Assembly (NCBI GenBank): GCA_003022845.1
Contig: PXSF01000126.1
Span: forward strand, 1-36,611
DNA: 36,611 nt
DNA from: Halobacteriales archaeon SW_10_66_29
GTDB lineage: Archaea; Halobacteriota; Halobacteria; Halobacteriales; Haloarculaceae
Reading direction: 5' to 3'
The position numbers and the translations under genes were made by a program. Positions 28,873 through 36,611 of the stretch are shown here, in pieces. The number at the start of each line of letters is the position of its first letter. The stretch's first letter is position 1. The notes below the pieces were generated by a model. It had not been told where the DNA came from, did not search any database, and saw only the letters and a program-made list of their open reading frames with translations.

Positions 28873-30330
28873 ATGACCCACGAATACACAACCGCAGCGA
28901 CGCTCGCCAGGGAGATCCGCGCCGGCGAGGTGTCGCCGGTCGACGTGCTGGACGACCTGTTCGCACAGATCGACGCCCACGACGACGCGGTAAACGCGTT
29001 CACGTACCGCCGCGAGGACGACGCCTACGAGGCTGCGCGCGAGGCCGAGCGGGCCGTCGAGGAGGGGCGTGGCCTCGGCCCCCTTCACGGCGTTCCCGTC
29101 GCCATCAAGGACCTCGACACGCCGGTCGAGGGCGCGCCGATGACCTGCGGGTCGGCACCGCTGGCGGACAACGTCGCCGAGGAGGACTGCCTGCCGGTCG
29201 AGCGCCTGAAAGACGCCGGCGCTATCGTCGTCGGGATGACGAACGTCCCGGAGTTCGGCCACAAAGGGACGACCGACAACCCGCTGCACGGGACGACCGT
29301 CACGCCGTTCGACACGGACCGCATCGCCGGCGGCTCGTCGGGCGGGAGCGCCGCCGCGCTGGCCGCCGGGATGACGCCGCTGGCGATCGGGTCGGATGCC
29401 GGCGGCTCCATCCGCATCCCGGCAAGCGCCTGCGGCATCGCGGGGCTGATGCCGAGCTTCGGGCTCGTTCCCTTCGACGCCCGGCCGGACGCCCTGGAGG
29501 CGCACTCGCCGTTCACGGCGCTGGGGCCGATGGCCCGCTCCGTCGAGGACGTGGCGCTGATGCTCGACGTGCTGGTCGGCTGGGACGCCTCGGACCCGTT
29601 TTCCGTCCCCGCGCCCGAGGCCGACTACGTCGGCGCGACCCGCCGCGGCGCCGACTCGCTGTCGGTGGGGTACAGCCCGGATCTGGGAATCTTCCCGATG
29701 GAGGACGTCGTCCGTGACATCGTCGAGGAGGCAGTGGCGGAGCTGGACGCCGCCGGCGCGTCAGTGACCCCCTCCGAGCCCGCGTTCGGCCACGACTACG
29801 AGACGATGCTCGCCGCCTGGGAGGAGGGGTTCAAGCTGCTGCTGTCCTCATTGCCGGAGAAGGTCGAGCAGGCGACGGGGATCGACCTCTGGGGCGAGCA
29901 CCGCGACGAACTCATGGACCAGTTCGTGGCGTACATCGAGGAGGGCCTCGACCAGTCTGCCGCGGAGTTCAAGCGCGCGGACATGGTCCGGACCGACGTC
30001 TACGACGCCGTCAACGACGTGTTGGCCGACAACGACGTGTTCGTGACGGCGACGCTGGCGACGCCGCCGTTCGACGCCGACATCGCCGGCCCGACGGCGG
30101 TCGACGGCCACCCGGTCGACCCCTACTTCGGCTGGCCGCTGACCTGGGTGTTCAACCTCACCGGCCACCCGGTGCTGTCGGTGCCCGCGGGGTTCACCGA
30201 CGACGGCCTGCCGGTCGGCCTGCAGATCGTCGGCCAGCGGTTCGACGACGAGACCGTACTCGCGGCCGGCGCTGCCATAGAGCGGATCCGGCCCTGGGAC
30301 GACCACTACCCGCCGGCAGGGATCGCCTGA
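28873..30330 (+). CDS. Amidase (amidase signature family, GatA-like)
   Basis: GPLHGVPVAIKDLDTPVEG, GGSSGGSAAALAAGMTPLAIGSDAGGSIRIPASACGIAGL. Confidence 0.93.
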   Translation: MTHEYTTAATLAREIRAGEVSPVDVLDDLFAQIDAHDDAVNAFTYRREDDAYEAAREAERAVEEGRGLGPLHGVPVAIKDLDTPVEGAPMTCGSAPLADNVAEEDCLPVERLKDAGAIVVGMTNVPEFGHKGTTDNPLHGTTVTPFDTDRIAGGSSGGSAAALAAGMTPLAIGSDAGGSIRIPASACGIAGLMPSFGLVPFDARPDALEAHSPFTALGPMARSVEDVALMLDVLVGWDASDPFSVPAPEADYVGATRRGADSLSVGYSPDLGIFPMEDVVRDIVEEAVAELDAAGASVTPSEPAFGHDYETMLAAWEEGFKLLLSSLPEKVEQATGIDLWGEHRDELMDQFVAYIEEGLDQSAAEFKRADMVRTDVYDAVNDVLADNDVFVTATLATPPFDADIAGPTAVDGHPVDPYFGWPLTWVFNLTGHPVLSVPAGFTDDGLPVGLQIVGQRFDDETVLAAGAAIERIRPWDDHYPPAGIA

Positions 30331-30365
30331 TCGCGACCGGCGACCTGGCTGTCCTGCCGCGCCGA

Positions 30366-31043
30366 CTACTCCCTCTGCAACTGGTCGATCAGCCGACGCA
30401 GCGTCGCCAGGTCGTACTGCCCGGGCGCGGTCGCGTCGGCGGGGTCGACGGGCGCGTAGCCGATCCGGGAGCCGTACAGCGGTGCGACCGCCCGCGAGTG
30501 CCGGCCGGCCTCGCCCATCGCCATCGTCGCGACCGTCCGGCCCGCTGCGGTCGCCTCGTGGGTCGCCGAGAGCAGCGCCAGCACGTCCCCCCGCGTCTCG
30601 GCAGTCACGGCGAGTTTTCCGACGTCCCCCAGTTCCGCTGTCTCGGTGAGGAGTTCCGACAGCGTCTCCCGGTCGGGCGTCCCCTCGAAGTCGTGGACCG
30701 AGACGACGACCGCGACGTCGTGCGTGCGGGCGTGCTCGAGGAGGTCAGCACAGTCGCCGGCCCGGACTGCGGCGAGTTCGATGTCGACCGCCTCGACGGC
30801 CGGGTGCTCGACCGCCCGTTCGAGCGTCTCGATCCGTGCGGGATTGTCGGCTGCCTCGCCGCCCTCCCACTCGACCCGGTTGGTGACCAGCAGTGGAAGG
30901 TTGCCCTCGTAGGCCGAGAGTTGGGAGCGGCCGTCCTCGGCGAGGTCGGCGCGGAACTCGACGGCGTCGGCGTGCTCGCGGGCGGCCAGTTCGACCGAGA
31001 GGTCGGCCGTGACCGCCGCGAGCACGAACTCCTCGAACTCCAT
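30366..31043 (-). CDS. aroD: 3-dehydroquinate dehydratase, type I
   Basis: VEFRADLAED, LLVTNRVEWEGG, VDIELAA, VVVSVHDFEGTP, VGKLAVTAET, MGEAGRHSRAVAPLYGSRIGYAP. Confidence 0.9.
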   Translation of the reverse strand: MEFEEFVLAAVTADLSVELAAREHADAVEFRADLAEDGRSQLSAYEGNLPLLVTNRVEWEGGEAADNPARIETLERAVEHPAVEAVDIELAAVRAGDCADLLEHARTHDVAVVVSVHDFEGTPDRETLSELLTETAELGDVGKLAVTAETRGDVLALLSATHEATAAGRTVATMAMGEAGRHSRAVAPLYGSRIGYAPVDPADATAPGQYDLATLRRLIDQLQRE

Positions 31044-31164
31044 GCTCCCGTTTCTGGCTGGCGGGAGTAAAAGAACGTCGCTGGACCTGCTGTATCGCCT
31101 CCCTTGTGATCCCCCGGTCAGCGTGCCGATACAGTTTCGTCGCTGGCCGCCCTACTCCGTCCCG

Positions 31165-31644
31165 ATGCTCCCTCCCGACCCCATCGTCGTCACGGTCGCG
31201 TTGCTGCTTCTCGGCGTCGTCGCGAGCGTCGTGCCGCTCGTTCCTGGCGGGGCGGTCTCGACGCTCGGCATCGTCTACTACTGGCTGGCGGCGGGGGACC
31301 TCGCCACTGTTGCCCTCCTCGGCTTCGTGGCGCTGGGCGTTTTCATCGTCGCCTTCGATCTCGTCGGCGGCGCCATCTCGGCGCAGGTCGGCGGCGCATC
31401 GACGAAAACGACGTTCGTCGCCGCCGTCGCGGGGATCGGACTCCTGTTCGTGCTCGGGCCGCTCGGTGCCCTCCTGGGCGTCGTCGGAGTCGTGTTCTCC
31501 CTGGAGTATCTCCGGCACCGCGACGTCCGCCGGGGGCTCCGGACCGCGGCTGTCACGGCCGTCGGGATGCTCGCCTCGACGGCGATGCAGGTGCTGCTCA
31601 CCGTGTCGATGCTCGCCGGATTTCTGCTGGTGGTGTGGCTGTAG
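31165..31644 (+). CDS. DUF456-family membrane protein
   Basis: LLLLGVVASVVPLVPGGAVSTLGIVYYWLAAG; Gly-rich TM segments. Confidence 0.75.
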   Translation: MLPPDPIVVTVALLLLGVVASVVPLVPGGAVSTLGIVYYWLAAGDLATVALLGFVALGVFIVAFDLVGGAISAQVGGASTKTTFVAAVAGIGLLFVLGPLGALLGVVGVVFSLEYLRHRDVRRGLRTAAVTAVGMLASTAMQVLLTVSMLAGFLLVVWL

Positions 31645-31691
31645 GCTGTCCGGCTGTCGAAGCGAAACCGCGAGAAGCGTATCGACGCCGA

Positions 31692-32657
31692 TCAGGCGAC
31701 CGGGATGTCCTGCTCGGCTTCGAGCAGTTCGTGGTAGCGGTTGCGGATCGTCACCTCGGAGATGTCGGCGACTTCGCTGACCGCCGCCTGGGTGGTCTTC
31801 TCGTTGGTGAGCAGCGCGGCGGCGTACACCGCGGCGGCCGCGAGGCCCACCGGCGACTTGCCGGAGTGGACACCCTGCTCTTTGGCGTTCTGGAGCAGCT
31901 GGCGGGCGCGCATCTCCGCCTCCTCGGACAGCTCCAGCGAGGAGGCGAACCGCGGCACGTAGCTTTCGGGGTCGGCCGGCTTCACTTCGAGGCCGAGCTC
32001 CCGGACGACGTACCGGTAGGTGCGCGCGATCTCGCTTTTCTCGACGCGGGAGACCTCGGTGATCTCGTCGAGCGACCGGGGGACGCCGGCCTGGCGGGCG
32101 GCGGCGTACACCGACGCCGTCGAGACGCCCTCGATCGAGCGGCCCGGCAGCAGGTTCTCGTCGAGCGCGCGGCGGTAGATCACCGAGGCGGTCTCGCGGA
32201 CGTTCTCCGGCAGGCCCAGCGCGGAGGCCATCCGGTCGATCTCGCCCAGCGCCTGCTTGAGGTTGCGCTCCTTCGAATCGCGGGTCCGGAACCGCTCGTT
32301 CCACTTGCGGAGGCGCTGCATCTTCTTGCGCTGCTTGGCGCCGAGCGCGTTGCCGTAGGCGTCCTTGTCGCGCCAGTCGATGTTGGTCGACAGCCCCTTG
32401 TCGTGCATCATGTTCGTCGTCGGCGCCCCGACCCGGGACTTCTGGTCTTTCTCCTGGGCGTCGAAGGCGCGCCACTCCGGCCCGCGGTCGACCGAGTCCT
32501 CCTCGACGACCAGCCCACACTCGGTACAGACGGTCTCGCCGTGCTCGTCGTCGACGATCAGCTTCCCGCCACACTCCGGGCAGTCGATCGACTCCTCTTC
32601 GCGTTCCTCGGTCTGTTCGCTCTCCTGTACTCGCGTTCGCGTGTTCGAGTCACTCAT
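31692..32657 (-). CDS. tfb: Transcription initiation factor TFB (TFIIB homolog)
   Basis: Zn ribbon CPECGGKLIVDDEHGETVCTECGLVVEE; cyclin repeats; DKGLSTNIDWRDKDAYGN. Confidence 0.96.
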   Translation of the reverse strand: MSDSNTRTRVQESEQTEEREEESIDCPECGGKLIVDDEHGETVCTECGLVVEEDSVDRGPEWRAFDAQEKDQKSRVGAPTTNMMHDKGLSTNIDWRDKDAYGNALGAKQRKKMQRLRKWNERFRTRDSKERNLKQALGEIDRMASALGLPENVRETASVIYRRALDENLLPGRSIEGVSTASVYAAARQAGVPRSLDEITEVSRVEKSEIARTYRYVVRELGLEVKPADPESYVPRFASSLELSEEAEMRARQLLQNAKEQGVHSGKSPVGLAAAAVYAAALLTNEKTTQAAVSEVADISEVTIRNRYHELLEAEQDIPVA

Positions 32658-32942
32658 ATGTTGGAATGTGCTCTCCGGGAGATTTCTCCCCGTAAAAATC
32701 CCGGGCTGTTAGCTAAACAAACGTTAGTCCGAAAAGCACTTAAACTTTTCGCTATCTGGACTATGATACCCGTCTGACGCGCCGTATCGCCGGAATTTGG
32801 CAACCGGATATATACTCTTAAGTATGAGCATCGTTCACATGCGCCCCCGATTTCCGGCTGTTGAGGGGCCAGCGCGAGGGATGAGCGTTTACTCACATCG
32901 AATGATCCCACTCTATGCCATTCGATGGTATCTAGTGGTTCA

Positions 32943-32981
32943 TATCGACCCTGGCAGTTCCGAGTTGTGTCGAGATGACTG
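32943..32981. repeat. Dispersed intergenic repeat copy D
   Basis: TATCGACCCTGGCAGTTCCGAGTTGTGTCGAGATGACTG matches 10578-10616 at 37/39 positions. Confidence 0.65.
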
Positions 32982-33025
32982 ATAGTGATTGTTGCGATTA
33001 TTTTCGGAACCACGTCACATGAACG

Positions 33026-33058
33026 GTTGGTTCGCGGGCTGAGGCCCACGAAACCAAC
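33026..33058. terminator. Hairpin just downstream of the GT2-flippase gene (possible terminator or processing site)
   Basis: GTTGGTTCG CGGGC tga GGCCCA CGAAACCAAC near-perfect stem ending 5 nt before stop at 33063. Confidence 0.35.
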
Positions 33059-33062
33059 GATA

Positions 33063-34877
33063 TCAGTTCTGGAGCGTGGGGTCGGCCTCGCGGCCCTCCT
33101 CGACGGCGGTCGTCAGCGAGACGTTGAGGACCATCATCGCGGCGAGGCCGCCCAGTACCGTGACGGCGTTTTTGATCGCGTGGTCGACGATGGCGACCGA
33201 GAGCGCGGTCACGGCGCCGACGGGCGTCAGCGCGACCATCAGCAGCGTGAACGCCCCCTCGTAGAGGCCGATGCCGCCGGGCGACAGCGGGAGCACTTTC
33301 GCGAGGTTCCCGACGCTGACGGCGAAAAAGCCCGCGCCGATGAGAAGTCCGGGCGCCATCTCGACGCCGAAGGCGAGCAGCACGACGATGGCGACGAACA
33401 CGTCGATGGTCCAGATGAGGAGGCTGCCGAGGCCGACCCGGAGGAACGCCCGGCGGTCCCGGGCGACGGTCTGGACGTCGCCGGCGAACTGCTCGACGAC
33501 GCCCGCGACGGTGTCGGCGTACCGGTCGCTGCTGAGCCGGCCGACGACTCGCCGGACGTAGTTGGTCTCCGAGCGCGCCGTGTAGACGATTATCGCCACG
33601 GCGCACAGCGCCGCCAGGCCGACGCCGGTGGCGACGAACAGCGCCGTCCGGCCGCTCTGTGCTTCGCTGCCCTCGACTGGCTGGCCGGTCAGCGCTGCCT
33701 CGAGTTCGGCCGTCGACCCCGTCGCGGCGAGGCCGAGCAGGACCATCCCCGCCAGGAACGTGATCGTCAGCAGGTCGTACACCCGTTCGACGGCCAGCGA
33801 CGCCACGCCCGAGGGGTAGGGGATCCCCCGCCGCGCTTTCACGATGTACGCACGGACGGCGTCGCCGGCCCGGGCCGGGAACACGAGGTTGCCGGTCTGG
33901 CTGATGAACACCGCCCCCGTGAGGAACGCCCAGTCAGTCCGGAAGCCGATCGAGTCGAGGATGTCCCGGTAGCGCAGCCCCCGTAGCGGCCACGAGAGCA
34001 GGTAGACGACGGCCGCGAGCCCGACCAGCAGCGGGTCGGCGCCGGCCATGCTGTCGAGCACGGCCGACGGATCGAGGTAGACGGTCATCAACAGCACTGC
34101 GAGGACGATCAGCAGGCTCCCCGCCGCGAGGCTCGTCCGGCGGGTCACTCGCGGGCTGACCGACAGCTGCCAGAACGTCCGTACGATCTGGCTGCCCATC
34201 CCGAACACGTCCCGGACGAGGTCGACCTTGGAGTCGCCTTTCGGGGTCCAGGCGACGGGGAGCTCTGCGACGCGGTAGCCGGCCCGCTGGGCGCGCACCA
34301 GCAGTTCGGTGTCCCAGAACCAGTGGTCGTCCTCCACCTCCTCCAGCAGCGCGAACAGCACCTCCCGGTCGAACGCCTTGAATCCGCACTGGTGATCGCG
34401 CACCTCCGAGCGCAACAGCAGGCGGACCAAGGCGTTGTACCCCCGGCTCGGCACGTCGCGTTTTGCCGGCCGGTCGGCGTCACTGCCGGCCAGCAGCCGC
34501 GACCCAGTCGCGACGTCTGCCTCCCCCGAGCGGACGTGCTCGACGAGTTCCTCCAGGTGTGCCATGTCCGTCGCCAGGTCGGTGTCGAAGTACACCAGCG
34601 TCCCCCCGCGGGCCTGCCGGAACGCGAACTCCAGGGCGCCGCCCCGGCCCAGCCGCTCGTCGCTGTGGAGGTGCCTGACTGCCCCGTGCTCGGCCGCGAG
34701 TTCGTCGGCGATTTCGGGGGTCCGGTCGTCGCAGCCGTCCTCGGCGACGATCACCTCGTAGCTCCCCGCGGGGAGAAACGAGTCGAGGTGTTCGAGCGTC
34801 ACGTGCACCGTCTCGGCCAGCGTCGCCTCCTCGTTGTAGGCGGGCAGGACGACGCTCACCTCGACGGACGCTCCCAT
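33063..34877 (-). CDS. GT2 glycosyltransferase (dolichyl-phosphate mannosyltransferase-like) fused to LPG-synthase/flippase-like membrane domain
   Basis: MGASVEVSVVLPAYNEEATLAETVHV, DTDLATDMAHLEELV, DHQCGFKAFDREVL; C-term multi-TM with PARAGDAVRAYIVKARRGI and LPLSPGGIGLYEGAF. Confidence 0.88.
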   Translation of the reverse strand: MGASVEVSVVLPAYNEEATLAETVHVTLEHLDSFLPAGSYEVIVAEDGCDDRTPEIADELAAEHGAVRHLHSDERLGRGGALEFAFRQARGGTLVYFDTDLATDMAHLEELVEHVRSGEADVATGSRLLAGSDADRPAKRDVPSRGYNALVRLLLRSEVRDHQCGFKAFDREVLFALLEEVEDDHWFWDTELLVRAQRAGYRVAELPVAWTPKGDSKVDLVRDVFGMGSQIVRTFWQLSVSPRVTRRTSLAAGSLLIVLAVLLMTVYLDPSAVLDSMAGADPLLVGLAAVVYLLSWPLRGLRYRDILDSIGFRTDWAFLTGAVFISQTGNLVFPARAGDAVRAYIVKARRGIPYPSGVASLAVERVYDLLTITFLAGMVLLGLAATGSTAELEAALTGQPVEGSEAQSGRTALFVATGVGLAALCAVAIIVYTARSETNYVRRVVGRLSSDRYADTVAGVVEQFAGDVQTVARDRRAFLRVGLGSLLIWTIDVFVAIVVLLAFGVEMAPGLLIGAGFFAVSVGNLAKVLPLSPGGIGLYEGAFTLLMVALTPVGAVTALSVAIVDHAIKNAVTVLGGLAAMMVLNVSLTTAVEEGREADPTLQN

Positions 34878-34950
34878 TGTGTGCAGGTGATTTGCTGCGA
34901 GTAAGAACCTTCTGGATCGGAGAATCGACGGCCGCGACGGAGCCAACGCG

Positions 34951-35020
34951 AGTAGCTGCTCGTCTCCCGTTACAGGTCCAGCGCGAGTAGCTGCTCGTCT
35001 CCCGTTACAGGTCCAGCGCG
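34951..35020. repeat. 35-bp tandem duplication (2 full copies and a partial third)
   Basis: AGTAGCTGCTCGTCTCCCGTTACAGGTCCAGCGCG x2, then AGTAACTGCTCGTC. Confidence 0.9.
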
Positions 35021-36282
35021 AGTAACTGCTCGTCCGTGGCGGCGTAGACGCGATCCGCGACGAGGAGGTCCCGCAGCGATCCGACGGGGCTCTCCGCGAC
35101 GACCTCCCCGTTCCCGTCGAGCCGATAGACGCCCCCGTCGGTGCCGGCGTAGACGCCGTCGTCGGCCGGGGGGAGGCACTCGATCGGGCTCCCGTCGAGG
35201 GATCGTTGCCAGCGGGTCTCCCCCGCGCTGTCGAGTGCCTGAACCTCCCGGAGGCCGACGTACGGCCCGGCGTCGCCGACGCCGACCGCGTGGCGGTCGT
35301 CAGTCCCCAGGCCCCATCGCTCCTGGCCGGTTGCCGCGTCGAGCACGGCGAACTGGAACCCGTCGCTGACGTACACCGCCCCGTCGCGGACGGCCAGGAT
35401 ACTGCCGCCAGTGCGGTCGCTCGTCCACTGCAGTTCGCCGTCCTCGAAGGCAGCGACCAGCGAGCGGGTCGCGGCGTAGACCTGCTCGCCGGCGTGGACC
35501 GACCGGATGCGACCCCCATCCGGCCGGGCGAGCCACCGTTCGTACCCCTCGGCTGCGTCCAGCGCGAGCAGGCGATCCTCGGTCGTCGCGCACACCACGC
35601 CGTCCTGTACGGCCGCGACGGAGACCTCGGCGCGGCCCTCGGGTGGACTGACCTCGTGAGACCACGCTACCTCGCCGCTCTCGGCGTCGAGGCGGTAGAT
35701 CCGCCTGTCGTCGCTGCCGAGGTACAGGGCGTCGCAGTGTGGCACTGGCGGCTCGTAGACGCTCCCGGTTTCAGTGACCCACTGCTCGGTCCCGTCGTCT
35801 GCGATCGCGGCCACGTACCCGCTGCCGCTGCCGATGGCGTCGTCGCCGTAGCCGACGTAGACGTCCCCGCCGACGACCGGCGTCGTGAACGAGGAGTAGC
35901 CGCCGGTTTCGCCGTACCCCCACAGGCGCTCGCCGGTCGCCGCGTCGAGTGCGACCACGCCGCCGCTGCCGTTGGCGAACCCCTCGCGGCCGTAGAGGAC
36001 ACCGTTTGAGACCGCCGCGATGCTGCCGCCGGTCCCGTAGCGCCACTCGGGGTCGGGCGTCCTGACTCCCTCCTGGTTCTGATCGTCGTCTGCGTCGTTC
36101 GCGTTCCCGTTCGGATTCTCGTCGCTGTCGTCTCCGCTGTTGTCGTCGCCGACTGGTCCGCCGTCTGTCGATCCGTCGTCGCCGGAATCGGTGTCGCCGT
36201 TGTCGTCGCCAGTCACACAGCCCGCCGCCCCAGCGACGAGCGCCCCGGAGACTGCGAGAAATGACCGTCGTCCCAGTTTCAT
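35005..36282 (-). CDS. PQQ-like beta-propeller lipoprotein
   Basis: MKLGRRSFLAVSGALVAGAAGC Tat-like and lipobox; repeated DAATGERLW / DAESGEVAW / DAATGQERW. Confidence 0.87.
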   Translation of the reverse strand: MKLGRRSFLAVSGALVAGAAGCVTGDDNGDTDSGDDGSTDGGPVGDDNSGDDSDENPNGNANDADDDQNQEGVRTPDPEWRYGTGGSIAAVSNGVLYGREGFANGSGGVVALDAATGERLWGYGETGGYSSFTTPVVGGDVYVGYGDDAIGSGSGYVAAIADDGTEQWVTETGSVYEPPVPHCDALYLGSDDRRIYRLDAESGEVAWSHEVSPPEGRAEVSVAAVQDGVVCATTEDRLLALDAAEGYERWLARPDGGRIRSVHAGEQVYAATRSLVAAFEDGELQWTSDRTGGSILAVRDGAVYVSDGFQFAVLDAATGQERWGLGTDDRHAVGVGDAGPYVGLREVQALDSAGETRWQRSLDGSPIECLPPADDGVYAGTDGGVYRLDGNGEVVAESPVGSLRDLLVADRVYAATDEQLLALDL

Positions 36283-36394
36283 GTCTCCTCGTTGTGACGG
36301 CACGGATAAACCAGTACCCGAGAGTCAAATGTATCTTTGAGTGACTGGGCCCCGAACACCCTGCACGGGCCGATCGCGACCTCCTTCTGGCGAC

Positions 36395-36611
36395 TCACTC
36401 CCCGCTCTCGGCCGGTGCCGTCCGGTCGGTGTCGGCGTCGATGCGGTCGAACTGTTCGACGAACCCTCGCTCGATGAGGTCCCGCGTCCCGTCCGGGCCG
36501 GTGATCGCCAGTTCGACCTCGTCGTAGGGCGGCTCGTAGGTCAGTTCGAACGTGAACGAGGAACAGCAGGCCGACTCCTTGCCGACGAAGCGCGCGAGCG
36601 ACTCGAGACTC
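36395..36611 (-). CDS. Partial hypothetical protein with Cys pair (5' end outside window)
   Basis: Reverse-strand ...ESLESLARFVGKESACCSSFTFELTYEPPYDEVELAITGPDGTRDLIERGFVEQFDRIDADTDRTAPAESGE*. Confidence 0.6.
   Translation of the reverse strand, partial: SLESLARFVGKESACCSSFTFELTYEPPYDEVELAITGPDGTRDLIERGFVEQFDRIDADTDRTAPAESGE

Noticed and set aside
28781-28875. 31-aa ORF overlapping the amidase ATG as a leader peptide
   Set aside because: Arg/Ser-rich, no conserved signal; short overlaps of this size occur by chance
30745-32574. 609-aa minus-strand ORF
   Set aside because: Out-of-frame shadow of TFB, DUF456 and AroD coding regions

Overview
Haloarchaeal chromosomal segment, inferred from high GC, acidic proteins, TFB, Bat-type HTH, and Tat and lipobox leaders. 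Conserved-looking genes sit at both ends: a sugar epimerase and an OB/S1-DHH protein on the left; AroD, DUF456, TFB, GT2-flippase and a PQQ lipoprotein on the right. The middle (about 4.9-30.3 kb) looks like a catabolic locus: two paralogous C45/AAT-type Ntn hydrolases flanking a CUT1-type ABC importer, then MOSC, class-I GATase, glutamine-synthetase-like ligase, Lrp regulator, MmsA-like ALDH, class-III aminotransferase, ornithine-cyclodeaminase-like protein, a disrupted GSAM-like aminotransferase, a second ALDH and an amidase. An accessory segment (about 6.03-10.66 kb) appears to split this locus. It carries a CC-rich micro-ORF, ArsR, a YraQ/DUF318 permease, a PQQ lipoprotein, an IS1595-type remnant, a UPF0175/DUF3368 toxin-antitoxin pair and inverted-repeat elements. 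An IS110-family element (about 27.12-28.43 kb) interrupts the locus downstream. It has 14-bp inverted repeats, an apparently internally deleted transposase, and a 10-bp left-flank sequence repeated in its noncoding leader, which is a candidate bridge-RNA guide. Two micro-ORFs absent from the supplied ORF track were found (44 aa CxxC/HxxxxxH and 50 aa CC...CC), along with several dispersed or palindromic repeat elements. All family calls come from reading the sequence and from memory; no database search was run.
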